From: Saccharothrix sp. NRRL B-16314
GTDB taxonomy: Bacteria; Actinomycetota; Actinomycetes; Mycobacteriales; Pseudonocardiaceae
Assembly (NCBI RefSeq): GCF_000716595.1
Contig: NZ_JNXC01000006.1
Coordinates: 62,001 to 126,000 of the forward strand
Direction: 5' to 3'
Length of the DNA stretch: 64,000 nucleotides
Part shown: positions 43,101 through 50,920 of the stretch, in pieces
Position numbering within the stretch: the stretch's first letter is position 1
Layout: each line of letters begins with the position of its first letter
Made by a program: the position numbers and the translations under genes
The notes under the pieces: generated by a model
Databases searched by the model: none
What the model saw: the letters and a program-made list of their open reading frames with translations, nothing else
Told to the model about the DNA's origin: nothing

Positions 43101-43426
43101 TTGCCGCCGAACCCGATCACGGCCGGGTTGTGCGTGTTCATGAACAGGCCGCGCCCGCGGGTCATCAGCCACGTGCCGGCCGGGTCGTTGCCGGGGCGGG
43201 CCAGCAGGCGGTCCACCCAGAAGTCGGTGCCGCCGCTCTCGGCGTCGTAGATGGCGCGCATGGTGCTGCCGGTGCTGTAGCCGACGGGCGGCGCGGGCAC
43301 CGACGGTCCGGTGAACGTGGGATAGCCGATGGTCTGCGCGGCGGACGCGGACTGCACGGGCACGAGGAGCGAGCCCAGCACCACGACGGCCGTCAGCAGC
43401 CGGGTCACGCCTGGAACGCTTGCCAT
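40142..43426 (-). CDS. Secreted (alpha/alpha)6 glycoside hydrolase, GH142-like, with two discoidin domains
   Basis: A 1094-residue exported enzyme. Signal peptide ends SASAA near 29. An N-terminal beta-sandwich (to ~260) is followed by a six-hairpin (MGH1/GH63-like) catalytic region (YYRWWLMRFNHLDVDIPGQDFQFPVPIEGVTGYNNAIALTQ, PWKEINNYYPYSVGLMP, WIHHNILGSSNWTVVEDVAGLRPR). Two F5/8 type C modules close it (~800-940 and ~955-1094). The overall plan resembles GH142, a beta-L-arabinofuranosidase family; that call is tentative. ATG 43426 has GGGAG seven bases upstream and overlaps the upstream GH43 gene by 22 bases; GTG 43408 (GTGA) is the alternative. Confidence 0.65.
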   Translation of the reverse strand: MASVPGVTRLLTAVVVLGSLLVPVQSASAAQTIGYPTFTGPSVPAPPVGYSTGSTMRAIYDAESGGTDFWVDRLLARPGNDPAGTWLMTRGRGLFMNTHNPAVIGFGGNAAYWDNISSQNAYVVTVGSGTLTEQVSGRWQAPSHWKGVYTGAGVRVEVAKFITHNNVAVTNLTVTNTGSASATLPLRVTSPYATTVSGAELTGSRQVKNNLTTIRPRLAADGFTAASGALTRSVTLGAGQSATAKVVMGFVTDEIPESLTEYNAYRGHSPSVAFATHVRDYNRWWADNIPYIDVPDPAIKKNVYYRWWLMRFNHLDVDIPGQDFQFPVPIEGVTGYNNAIALTQPMHIDDLKYLRDPVYSYGPWLSVGQSSKGGRFMDNPGDPENWSNSYTQYISEAAWRSYQIHGGQPGVAGNLAKYAEGDVKGQLATYDSNGNGVIEYDWGAMTGNDADAVSFDWRAGNLDRAETAYVWSGAMAAQQAYALIGDTAKANEMQALADRIRNGVVNTLWNPSRQLLEHKHVATNAHVPWKEINNYYPYSVGLMPNTAQYREALRLFADPAEYPVFPFYTANQRDKAEAAQAGHPGSNNFSTINSTVQFRLYSSVLRNYPNQWMTAEDYKKLLYWNTWAQYVGGNTQWPDANEFWANWNAGSRTIDYRSWIHHNILGSSNWTVVEDVAGLRPRTDSRIELSPINIGWSHFAVNNLRYRNMDLSVVWDDPADGVTRYNGVPQGYSVYLNGTRAFTVDRLTRVVYDPATGQVTFPSGAGVVNHNVAVAGLRAPQDVAHTGALMVDVFAKAGVDLTSTTPNLAQGAAVTASYTASGTSAGAAVDGLPTNEPLWGTSGSPDASDWYEIDFRQQRTADEVRLHFRDDRAGNRYRAPSSYEVQYWNGSAWVSAAAQSKTPVTPRANYNKVRFTPVVTQRVRVRLTHAPGFKTGLTEVKVYHRGGGGEPEPPVNLALTATPSASYTSPWESVAAVNDGIDPPASDDTVNRRWGTWPNTGEQWAELTWDAARSVRSAQVYFFDDNGGVRVPASWRLQHWNGSAYVDVAGASGYPVGPDRYHEVTFTGVSTTRLRVVLQSGAGSVGLLEVKAFG

Positions 43427-44829
43427 TCCAGCACTCCCGTCGAGAAGTCGGGCTTCGAGGTGATCGACAACCGCAGCCGAGTGGTGTTCACGGCGCTGAA
43501 CGTGGTGGTGTTGGAGGTGTTCCCGGCGACGCCGCACGCCGACTGGCCGGGCACGGGCGCGTAGGCGCTGCCGGTCCAGTACTGGACCTGGCACGACGCC
43601 GGCAGGTCGATGCCCTGGTCGTCGTCGAACCAGTACGTGGACACGCGGTTGACCGACTTGGCGGTGGGCCAGGTGTACTCGACCCACTGCGTGCCGCGTT
43701 CGGGCCAGTTGCCGTAGGCGAGGTTCGAGCGGTCCGCGGAGTTCGCGGGCGTGCCGCCGTTGTTGACCGCGGCCAGGTTCTCCCACGGCGAGACGTACGA
43801 GGTGGAGGCGGTCGCGGACGGCGCCAGGTTCGTGCCCGTGCCGCCCGACGGGTTCGGCGGTGGCCCGGTGGTGGTCTGCACGACCTTGCGCATGGTGCCG
43901 TCGGCGTTGAAGTGCAGCAGGTCCACCGCGACGGAACGGCGGAAGTTGCCGCCGCCGGGCGCGTTGGCGTTGTGGTAGACGATGTACCACTGCCCGTTGA
44001 ACTGCACCACGCCCGCGTGGTTGGTGGTCGACGAGACCTGGTCGAGCACGACACCGCGGTGCGTCCACGGCCCCAGCGGGCTGGTGGCGGTGGCGTAGCG
44101 CTGGCAGGCGTAGCTGGACGACGTGACGCAGCCGTTGGTGTCGTTGGCGGCGTACACCATGTAGTACAGGCCGTTGCGCTTGAACATCCAGGGCGCTTCC
44201 CAGAAGTCCGTCAGGCCTTGCGGCGTGACCACCGGCCCGTCCAGCTCGATCATGTTGGGCTTGAGCTTCGCCGCGCGGGCGCCCCAGTAGCCGCCCCAGT
44301 AGAGGTACGCCTGCCCGTCGTCGTCGGTGAACACGGTCGGGTCGATGTTCAGCCCGGACGAGTTGGGCGTGCTGTCGCTGATCAGCGGTCCGCCCTTGGC
44401 GTCGCGGAACGGGCCGAGCGGGCTGTCCCCGACCGCGACGCCGATGTCCATCCACCCCGGTCCGTTGCCGTTGACCGAGGTGTACCAGTAGTACTTGCCG
44501 TTGCCCGGCTCGACCTCGCTCGCCCACGCGTCCGCACCCGCCCACGCGAAGGTGCCGATGTTCGCCTTCGCGCCGTGGTCGGTCCATGTGGCGGCGTCCG
44601 TCGAGGACAGCACCCGCCACTCGCGCATGAGGAAGTTGTCGTGCCCCACGGGCGCCTCGTCCCGGCCCGCGTAGACGTACATGGTGTTGCCGACGACGAG
44701 GGGCGCCGGATCGGCGGTGTAGTAGGCGGTGACGATCGGGTTGGCCGCTGACGCGGTCGGGCCGGCGACGGCGGAGGCGGCGAGCGCGAGCACCGCGCCG
44801 AGCTTCGTCGCCCGTGATCGGATGCGCAT
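43405..44829 (-). CDS. Secreted GH43 arabinosidase with C-terminal discoidin domain
   Basis: A 474-residue exported enzyme. Signal ends TASAA near 29. The GH43 propeller shows base Asp40 in YTADPAPLV, the middle Asp in NIDPTVFTDDDGQAYLYWGG and acid Glu in FWEAPWMFKRNGLYYMVY. After a Pro/Gly linker (PPPNPSGGTGTN) a discoidin-like domain fills the last ~135 residues (STSYVSPWENLAAVNNGGTPANS...). Arabinofuranosidase or xylosidase activity is possible; the neighbours favour arabinose. ATG 44829. Confidence 0.82.
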   Translation of the reverse strand: MRIRSRATKLGAVLALAASAVAGPTASAANPIVTAYYTADPAPLVVGNTMYVYAGRDEAPVGHDNFLMREWRVLSSTDAATWTDHGAKANIGTFAWAGADAWASEVEPGNGKYYWYTSVNGNGPGWMDIGVAVGDSPLGPFRDAKGGPLISDSTPNSSGLNIDPTVFTDDDGQAYLYWGGYWGARAAKLKPNMIELDGPVVTPQGLTDFWEAPWMFKRNGLYYMVYAANDTNGCVTSSSYACQRYATATSPLGPWTHRGVVLDQVSSTTNHAGVVQFNGQWYIVYHNANAPGGGNFRRSVAVDLLHFNADGTMRKVVQTTTGPPPNPSGGTGTNLAPSATASTSYVSPWENLAAVNNGGTPANSADRSNLAYGNWPERGTQWVEYTWPTAKSVNRVSTYWFDDDQGIDLPASCQVQYWTGSAYAPVPGQSACGVAGNTSNTTTFSAVNTTRLRLSITSKPDFSTGVLEWQAFQA

Positions 44830-44861
44830 GGGTGTCCTAACGTCTGAGGTCGTCTCGGGTG

Positions 44862-47351
44862 CTAGCGGCCGGTGGCGTGCAGGTCGGCCACTTCGGCGGC
44901 GGTGAGGGCGCGGCCGTGGACGCGGAAGCCGTCGACGGCGCCGTCCAGGTACGGGTCGCCCGCGTACTGGGAGCGGCCGATCCAGTTCTGCGTGGTGCTG
45001 CCGAGCGCGGCAGGCCGAACGGTCAGCGCCGTGTTCCGTGCCGCCTCGACGCCGTTGACGTAGAGCACGCCGACGTCGCCGACCTGCGTCACCGCGACGT
45101 GCGTCCACACGCCCGAGGGCAGCGGAGCGGGCGCGTCGACGCGTTGTTCCGCGCCCGCGCCGCCGGTGGTGATGGCGAACCGGAGCCCGCCGGCCGAGCT
45201 GCGCGGGGTGAGGAACAGGCACGTGCTCGGGCCGGCGCCGAAGTCGAACACCCGCGCCCAGGTGGTCACCGACCCCAGCCACACCCAGGTCGCCACGCTG
45301 AACGCGGTCGCGCCGGCGAGCAGGCCGGCGGGCAGCAGCACGTGCTCACCGGAACCGCCCAGGTCGACCGCCGAGCCGCTGCGGCCCGTGGTCCACCGGG
45401 CGCCACCGGCGAGGGTCGCGGTCCGGCCGTTGCCGGTGGCGTCCGCCGCCACCGACCCCGCCGCCTCGTCGAACGGGTAGTGCGCGATGAACGGCGGTGG
45501 CGCGGGCGTGTCGGTGACGTTCCAGTACACCGCGTACCGCTGCCCGTGCAGTTGGTAGAACGGCAGCAGCGTCACCTGGCCGGTGCTCGCGGTCGCCGTG
45601 TACCGCAAGGGGGTGGTGGTCGCCCGGAGCGTCGCCGGCTGGAGCGTCGGCATCGACGTCAGGTTCGTCGTCCCGTACCCGCCCGCCAGTACGACCGGGC
45701 CGTGCCGGACCGCCTGCACGGCGGGGTTGTCCGGTGCGCTCTCCCTGGTCAAGGTCATCGGCAGGCTCACGTCCACCAGGTCACCGCTGGACCACGTCCG
45801 GTCCAGCCGCGCGTAGGTGCCCGGCACGACCGGGACGTCCTGCACCACGCCGTTGAGCCGGAGCTGGGCGCCGGCGGCCCAGGACGGGATGCGCACCCGC
45901 AGGTCGATCGGGCCGGAACCGGTGACGGTGAGCCGGGTCGCGGGCGACTCGGGGAACCCGGTGTCCTGCCGCACCGCGATCCCCCGGCCCGGCCAGCTGA
46001 GCACGGAGGCGATGAACAGGTTGACGTACAACGTGGTGCCCGCGTGGAAGTAGGCGCTGTCGGCGTGCTTGGTGTTGGTCTCCATGCCGGTGCCGTGGCA
46101 GCACGTGAAGTCGTAGTAGTCGTTGCTGTAGGTGCGTTGGCCACCGGGACGCAGCGGCACGTAGTAGCTGTGGTGGCCGTGCGCCGACGCCGGGTTCTGC
46201 GCGCCCAGCAGGTGGTTGTAGAGGGCCTTCTCGTAGAAGTCGAAGTAGTGCGCCCGCTGGTCGGTGCGGAACAGCTGCCGGGTCAGCTTGAGCATGTTGT
46301 AGGTGTTGCAGCACTCGCACGTGTGGTCCGACAGCTCCGACGCGATCCGGCCCGGTGACTTGAAGTACTCGCCGTTGGAGTTGCCGCCGATGGCGTAGGT
46401 GTGCGCGCCGACGACGATGGTCCAGAAGTTGGTGGCGATGTCGCGGTACCGGGTCAGGCCGGTGGCGTGGTACTCGCGGATCGCGCCCAGCGCCTTGGGG
46501 ATCTGCGTGTTGGCGTGATAGCCGTCGAGCGCGTCGGTGTCGACCGCCAACGGGTCGAAGACCTCGGCGTGGTCGAAGTACTGCGCGGCGGTGAGGTGTG
46601 CCGGGTCGCCGGTGAGCTGGTACAGGTTCGCCAGCACCTCGTTCATGCCGCCGAACTCGGTCTTCAGCATGTTCTGCCGCTGCGCGAGGGTCAGCCTGCC
46701 GTTGCGCCAGCCGACCCAGGCCGCCATCCGGGTGAGCACGGTGAGCGCTTGCGCGTTGCCCGTGAGGAGGTGCACGTCCAGCAGCCCGGCCATGATCTTG
46801 TGCAGCGTGTAGTACGGCGCCCAGACCGCTTGGCGTTCCTCGACCCTGGTGATGAAGCCCTCCGGGAACGCGGACAGGTAGCCGGTGTTGAACCCGGCGG
46901 CCTGTGCCCGGTCCTGGCAGACGGCGAGCTGGGCGACGAGGTGGTCGCCCTTGGCGCGGAACGCGGTGTCGCCGGTGCGCGCGTAGGCCTGGGCGAGCGC
47001 CGTCAGCACGTGCCCCGTGGAGTGGCCGCGCAGCTCGGTGGTCGGCGACTCCCACCCGCCGCACGCGACGGCCGTCGACGGCAGGCCGACGTTGAGCCGG
47101 AACGTGTGCAGCAGGCGTTCCGGGTCGAGGAACTTCAGGTAGGCGTGGGTGCGGGTGGTGTTGGACTGGAACGGTCCGGCGAGCAGGCTCACCGCGCCGA
47201 GCGGGAAGGCCTCCGCCGACACACCGGCATCCGGTCGCGCGGCGGTGGTGGTCGGGACTGAGGCGTGCGCGGTCGTGCCGGGCAGGGCGGTGGCCGCCGC
47301 GGCGACCACCGCCCCCGCGCGCAACACGGCCCGACGGGATGGCGTCGGCAT
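44862..47351 (-). CDS. Tat-exported beta-L-arabinofuranosidase (GH127/GH146 type) with LamG domain
   Basis: An 829-residue enzyme. A twin-arginine signal (SRRAVLRAGAVVAAAATA) opens it, fitting export of a folded metalloenzyme. The (alpha/alpha)6 barrel carries the zinc-thiolate site of this clan: Glu346 and Cys348 in HTCECCNTYNM and Cys417-Cys418 in FTCCHGTG, the same E-x-C...CC pattern as Bifidobacterium HypBA1, where a Cys is the nucleophile. A beta-sandwich follows, and the last ~200 residues are a concanavalin/LamG module (AHYPFDEAAGS...TWVWLGS...VDGFRVHGRALTAAEVADLH). GGAAGG precedes ATG 47351. Confidence 0.87.
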   Translation of the reverse strand: MPTPSRRAVLRAGAVVAAAATALPGTTAHASVPTTTAARPDAGVSAEAFPLGAVSLLAGPFQSNTTRTHAYLKFLDPERLLHTFRLNVGLPSTAVACGGWESPTTELRGHSTGHVLTALAQAYARTGDTAFRAKGDHLVAQLAVCQDRAQAAGFNTGYLSAFPEGFITRVEERQAVWAPYYTLHKIMAGLLDVHLLTGNAQALTVLTRMAAWVGWRNGRLTLAQRQNMLKTEFGGMNEVLANLYQLTGDPAHLTAAQYFDHAEVFDPLAVDTDALDGYHANTQIPKALGAIREYHATGLTRYRDIATNFWTIVVGAHTYAIGGNSNGEYFKSPGRIASELSDHTCECCNTYNMLKLTRQLFRTDQRAHYFDFYEKALYNHLLGAQNPASAHGHHSYYVPLRPGGQRTYSNDYYDFTCCHGTGMETNTKHADSAYFHAGTTLYVNLFIASVLSWPGRGIAVRQDTGFPESPATRLTVTGSGPIDLRVRIPSWAAGAQLRLNGVVQDVPVVPGTYARLDRTWSSGDLVDVSLPMTLTRESAPDNPAVQAVRHGPVVLAGGYGTTNLTSMPTLQPATLRATTTPLRYTATASTGQVTLLPFYQLHGQRYAVYWNVTDTPAPPPFIAHYPFDEAAGSVAADATGNGRTATLAGGARWTTGRSGSAVDLGGSGEHVLLPAGLLAGATAFSVATWVWLGSVTTWARVFDFGAGPSTCLFLTPRSSAGGLRFAITTGGAGAEQRVDAPAPLPSGVWTHVAVTQVGDVGVLYVNGVEAARNTALTVRPAALGSTTQNWIGRSQYAGDPYLDGAVDGFRVHGRALTAAEVADLHATGR

Positions 47352-47356
47352 GCGCG

Positions 47357-48643
47357 TCACCTTCCGTAGCGGTTCTTCAGGTGCCGCCACCAGTCGCGCA
47401 GCATCCAGACGTCGAACTCGGTGATCGTGGACGAGCTGCCCGCCTTCATGATGAAGCCGCCGACGCCGGTCGGCGTCCAGTCGTAGAAGTCGTCCAGCCC
47501 GAACGTGTGGCCGATCTCGTGCAGGAGGATCGTCATGCTGTCGTTGTTCAGGTTGTTCACGAAGTACTCGCTGGCCATCCGCTGGCCCCAGTCACCGCCC
47601 GCGCCGCCGCCGAAGCCCGTGGTCAGCCACAACGACTGGTCGTAGTGCCGCGGGGTGCCGCCGGGGCAGTTGGGATAGCTGCCGTTGCGGTTGAAGAAGC
47701 GCCCGCACGCCTCGGCGCACTGCGGCGCGTTCTCACGGATGTCGTTGACGTAGATGTCGACCGAGGAGTCCGTCCACTGCAACTGGGCGCGGTCCCGCAC
47801 CGCCCAGCCGACGACCTTGATCGGCACCGTGGCGTACGGCCAGTTGTTGTGGCCCACCATGACGTCCGTCCACTTCTTGTACTGCTGGGCGAGCTTGGCG
47901 TGGATCTGGTCGCGCAGGGTCGCGGACACCGGTGCGGGCGAGTCCCAGCGCACGCAGAAGTTCAGGTAGCCGCCGTTGGCGAAGACCTGGTCCCAGCCGT
48001 AGTTGCGGAACCCGTACAGGTCGCCGTAGGTGCTCTCCTGGTGCGCCCACACCTCGTTGAGCGGGGTGACCAGGTTCGCGGGCGGGTTCCAGCTGCCGGG
48101 GTTGCCGGGGTTGCCGGGCGCGTTGGTGTGCGCCTTGACCTCCAGCAGGCCGACGGACGCCGTGCCGCTGGTCAGCAGGACCCTCAGCCTGGTGGTGCCG
48201 ACGACGTCGAACGTGACCAGGTTGTAGCGGTCCACCGCGATCGGGTACCCGCTCGCACCCGTGACGTCGACGTACGCGCTGCCGTTCCAGGACTGGAGCT
48301 TCCACGACGCGGGCACGCGGACACCGCCGCCGTCGTCGAAGAAGTAGACCTCCGCCGCCCGGATCGCCTGGGTGGCCGTCCAGGTCAGGTCGACCCACTG
48401 CTGGCCCTGGTTCGGCCAGGTGCCCCAGCGCGGGTTCTGCGTGTCGTTGGAGCGCGGCGGGTCTATGCCGTCCCTGACGGCGGCGACGCTCTCCCACGAC
48501 GACGTGTAGGACGCGGTCGCCGTCGCCGTCCACGCGAGGTTGTCGCCGGGCGCGGCCACCGCGGTGGTCGGCGAGACCGCACCGCTGACGGCGACCGCGC
48601 CGACGATGACGGAGAGCACCGCTCTCTTCCAGGATCGTGCCAT
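47357..48643 (-). CDS. Secreted HExxH zinc metallopeptidase with N-terminal discoidin domain
   Basis: A 428-residue exported protein. Signal ends TAVAA near 30. Residues ~32-175 form a discoidin (F5/8 type C) module that is visibly close to the last module of the GH142-like enzyme. After a Pro/Gly/Asn linker comes a peptidase domain with HEIGHTFGLDD (His375, Glu376, His379, then Asp384-385), a metzincin-like HExxHxxGxxD zinc site, and Cys pairs for disulfides. GGAAGG before ATG 48643. It ends six bases before the GH127/146 gene. A protease sharing a glycan-targeting module with arabinosidases suggests attack on plant glycoproteins. Confidence 0.8.
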   Translation of the reverse strand: MARSWKRAVLSVIVGAVAVSGAVSPTTAVAAPGDNLAWTATATASYTSSWESVAAVRDGIDPPRSNDTQNPRWGTWPNQGQQWVDLTWTATQAIRAAEVYFFDDGGGVRVPASWKLQSWNGSAYVDVTGASGYPIAVDRYNLVTFDVVGTTRLRVLLTSGTASVGLLEVKAHTNAPGNPGNPGSWNPPANLVTPLNEVWAHQESTYGDLYGFRNYGWDQVFANGGYLNFCVRWDSPAPVSATLRDQIHAKLAQQYKKWTDVMVGHNNWPYATVPIKVVGWAVRDRAQLQWTDSSVDIYVNDIRENAPQCAEACGRFFNRNGSYPNCPGGTPRHYDQSLWLTTGFGGGAGGDWGQRMASEYFVNNLNNDSMTILLHEIGHTFGLDDFYDWTPTGVGGFIMKAGSSSTITEFDVWMLRDWWRHLKNRYGR

Positions 48644-48674
48644 GACGATCTTCCTTCCGTTGTGCCGGAAGGGT

Positions 48675-48710
48675 TCAGCCCTTGATTCCGCCAGAGGTGA
48701 ACCCTCGGAC
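48675..48710 (-). pseudogene. C-terminal scar of a MalG-type sugar permease
   Basis: The minus strand reads V-R-G-F-T-S-G-G-I-K-G-stop, the stereotyped ending of MalG/UgpE-type permeases (compare EGVSTQGLKG in the intact one at 12129). A stop codon lies immediately upstream in frame, and no other permease sequence remains in the 180-base gap 48644-48823. The rest of the gap has two ~20-base repeats (48763-48802) of GGTCGAGCA(A/C)GGTTGAGC. Confidence 0.55.
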
Positions 48711-48823
48711 CTAGCTGTGCTGCGCGGCGGCGAAGATCACGAGGCAGGGCGCTGCCAACGGTCGAGCAAGGTTGAGCACACGGTCGAGCACGGTTGAGCG
48801 CGGTCTGGACGGTCTGGACGGGG

Positions 48824-50731
48824 TCAGGTGGTGGGCAGCCAGACCCGCATGGTCGACGGGCCGCGCCGGGCCCAGCGGTGGTAGGGCACCAGGTCGAGCG
48901 AGGTGGTGCCGTGGGTGGTGGCCGGTCGGGGCTCGGCGGGGCCGTAGGGCCACGGTTCCCGGCCGGGCACGTCGAACCGCGCACGCACCGTGACGCCCGC
49001 CGCCGTGCCGACCGGCGGGACGGTGTCGTCCACGCGCAGGGTGTCCAGGTCCACGTCGTCGACCGCCTCGGCGCAGTACACGAGCGGCCCGCGTTCTACT
49101 GCTACGCACCCGCGCGTCGCGTCGATCCGCGGGTCCGGCGCGGTGAACCGCGGTCGCATGGGCAGTTCCAGCCGGATCTCCTCGCCCACCGCGAACTTGC
49201 GGTACACGACGATGTCGCCCGCCGACACGTGACGACGTCCGTACGTGGTCACGAGTTCCGCACCCGTCGCCCACTGCGGCACGCGCAGCGTGATCGACCA
49301 CGGCTGGTCGTCGGTCTTCGTCACGCGCACGATGACCACGCCGTCCTCCGGGTAGCCGGTGCGCACGGTCAACCCCACCTCACGCCCGTCGGCCAGGCAG
49401 GTGGAGACCTCCGCGTCGGCGTACTGGTGCAGCCGCAGCCCGGTGTCGTCGACCGTGACGAGGTAGCACGACAGGGCGGCCAGCAGCCGTGCCGCGTTCG
49501 GCAGGCAGCACGACACCTCGAACCACGGCGCGCGCGGTCCGCCGCCGAACCCCAACTGCTCCTCGTCGTCCGGGAGCGCGGCGGGCGCCGTTCGCTGGTG
49601 CAGGGTGTGCGCGTAGAAGAACGAGCGTCCGTCGTCGCCGATCGCGGTCGCGACGACGTTGTAGAGGATGCGCTCGATCACCTCGTCGTAACGCCCGTCG
49701 CCGGTGGCCAGGAGCAGCCGCCAGGCCAGCATGATCGCGGCGACCCCGGCGCACGTCTCGGAGTACGCCCGGTCGGCGGGCAGCACGAAGTCGTCGCCGA
49801 ACGACTCGTCCGCGTGCCGCGAGCCCATGCCACCGGTCAGGTAGGTGCGCCGGGCCCACGTCCGGTCGAACTGGGCCGCGACGGTCCGGAGCAGTTCGTC
49901 GTCACCGGTCTCGACCGCCACGTCCACCGCGCCGGCGGCGAGGTAGAGCGCGCGCACCGCGTGGCCGTGCAACGTGGTGGCCTGCCGCACCGGCTGGTCG
50001 TCGCTGAAGTAGGACCAGCCGAAGTGGTGCGGCGGCAACGTCCGGTGGCCGCGCCGGTCGACGAACAACGCGGCCTGGTCCAGGTAGCGCCGCTCCCCCG
50101 TCAGCCGGAACAGCTCCACCAGGCCCAGTTCGATCTCGGGGTGCCCGCAGACGCCGGCTGTGCCGTCGGGGCCGAAGGTGTCGCAGACGTGGTCGGCGGC
50201 ACGGCGGGCGACCGCCAGCAGCGGATCCGCGTGACCGCCACCGGTCCGAGCCCGCGCGACGGCCGCCTGGAGCAGGTGCCCGGTGCAGTACAGCTCGTGT
50301 CCCCACAGCATGTCGCTGTACCGGGCGCGCTGGCCGGGGCGCCCGAAAGCCGTGTGCAGGTAGCCGTCCGGGGCTTGGGCCGCGGCGACGACAGCGGTCA
50401 GCTCGGCGATCCGGGCCTCCAGCGCGACACCGCCCCGGCCGACCTCCCAGGACATGGCCTCCAGCAGCTTGTAGACCTCGGAGTCGGTGAACTCCCGGCC
50501 ACGGCGGTCGGCCCGCGCGGAGTCCGACCCGGCGAAGCCACCCGTCCACCCGAGCCGGTCCATCCACGACCGGGCGTGCGGCAGGGTGGCGGCGGCGTTG
50601 ACCTCCTGGCGCGAGTGCCAGAAGCCGCCGGTGATCCGGACCTCGCGCTGGCCCAGCGGTCGGAGCGCGCCGCGTGCCGGGACGACGGGGCGCCCTCCGA
50701 CGGCAGTGCTGTCCGGCGACGTCACTGTCAT
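48824..50731 (-). CDS. Intracellular GH127 beta-L-arabinofuranosidase
   Basis: A 635-residue enzyme without signal peptide, of the HypBA1 family, which releases L-arabinose from beta-1,2-arabinofuranosyl disaccharides. Zinc-thiolate residues: Glu325 and Cys327 in YSETCAGVAAIMLAWRLL, Cys408-Cys409 in WFEVSCCLPNAARLL. Also typical are the N-terminal VRITGGFWHSRQEVN, YLTGGMGSRHADESFG and the closing VERGPLVYCAEAVDD. GGAGG five bases before ATG 50731. Two 18-bp palindromes lie in the leader. As the only cytoplasmic enzyme of locus B it would finish imported beta-arabino-oligosaccharides. Confidence 0.9.
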   Translation of the reverse strand: MTVTSPDSTAVGGRPVVPARGALRPLGQREVRITGGFWHSRQEVNAAATLPHARSWMDRLGWTGGFAGSDSARADRRGREFTDSEVYKLLEAMSWEVGRGGVALEARIAELTAVVAAAQAPDGYLHTAFGRPGQRARYSDMLWGHELYCTGHLLQAAVARARTGGGHADPLLAVARRAADHVCDTFGPDGTAGVCGHPEIELGLVELFRLTGERRYLDQAALFVDRRGHRTLPPHHFGWSYFSDDQPVRQATTLHGHAVRALYLAAGAVDVAVETGDDELLRTVAAQFDRTWARRTYLTGGMGSRHADESFGDDFVLPADRAYSETCAGVAAIMLAWRLLLATGDGRYDEVIERILYNVVATAIGDDGRSFFYAHTLHQRTAPAALPDDEEQLGFGGGPRAPWFEVSCCLPNAARLLAALSCYLVTVDDTGLRLHQYADAEVSTCLADGREVGLTVRTGYPEDGVVIVRVTKTDDQPWSITLRVPQWATGAELVTTYGRRHVSAGDIVVYRKFAVGEEIRLELPMRPRFTAPDPRIDATRGCVAVERGPLVYCAEAVDDVDLDTLRVDDTVPPVGTAAGVTVRARFDVPGREPWPYGPAEPRPATTHGTTSLDLVPYHRWARRGPSTMRVWLPTT

Positions 50732-50772
50732 CCCAACCTCCCGCGGTCCGGTCCCGTCCAGCACTCTGGCAG

Positions 50773-50790
50773 CCGAAAACCTTTTCGGCA
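50773..50790. promoter_or_regulatory. GH127 operator 1, GCCGAAAACCTTTTCGGC
   Basis: A perfect 18-bp palindrome 42 bases upstream of the GH127 start. It shares the core CGAAAA-N2-TTnTCG with the site at 50866. Confidence 0.6.
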
Positions 50791-50865
50791 ATCGCCTCTT
50801 CGGTAGTGTGGAAGGCACCGGCAGACAGCGGTTCACGGTCGTGAAGTGCGTCTACCAGTTCCGCG

Positions 50866-50883
50866 TTCGACAAACTTTTCGAA
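50866..50883. promoter_or_regulatory. GH127 operator 2, TTCGACAAACTTTTCGAA
   Basis: This second 18-bp dyad of the same design (perfect five-base arms) lies 93 bases from the first. The pair resembles CGAA-type LacI operators of xylosidase and cellobiosidase genes in actinomycetes. Confidence 0.5.
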
Positions 50884-50920
50884 ATGATTTCGCCGGGAGG
50901 TGGCGATCGGACGAGCCGCG

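Noticed and set aside
40142..44620. One 1492-codon leftward frame as a single giant protein
   Set aside because: Residues before 43426 are an Arg/Gly-rich shadow of the GH43 gene; a signal peptide and ribosome-binding site mark the real start at 43426.
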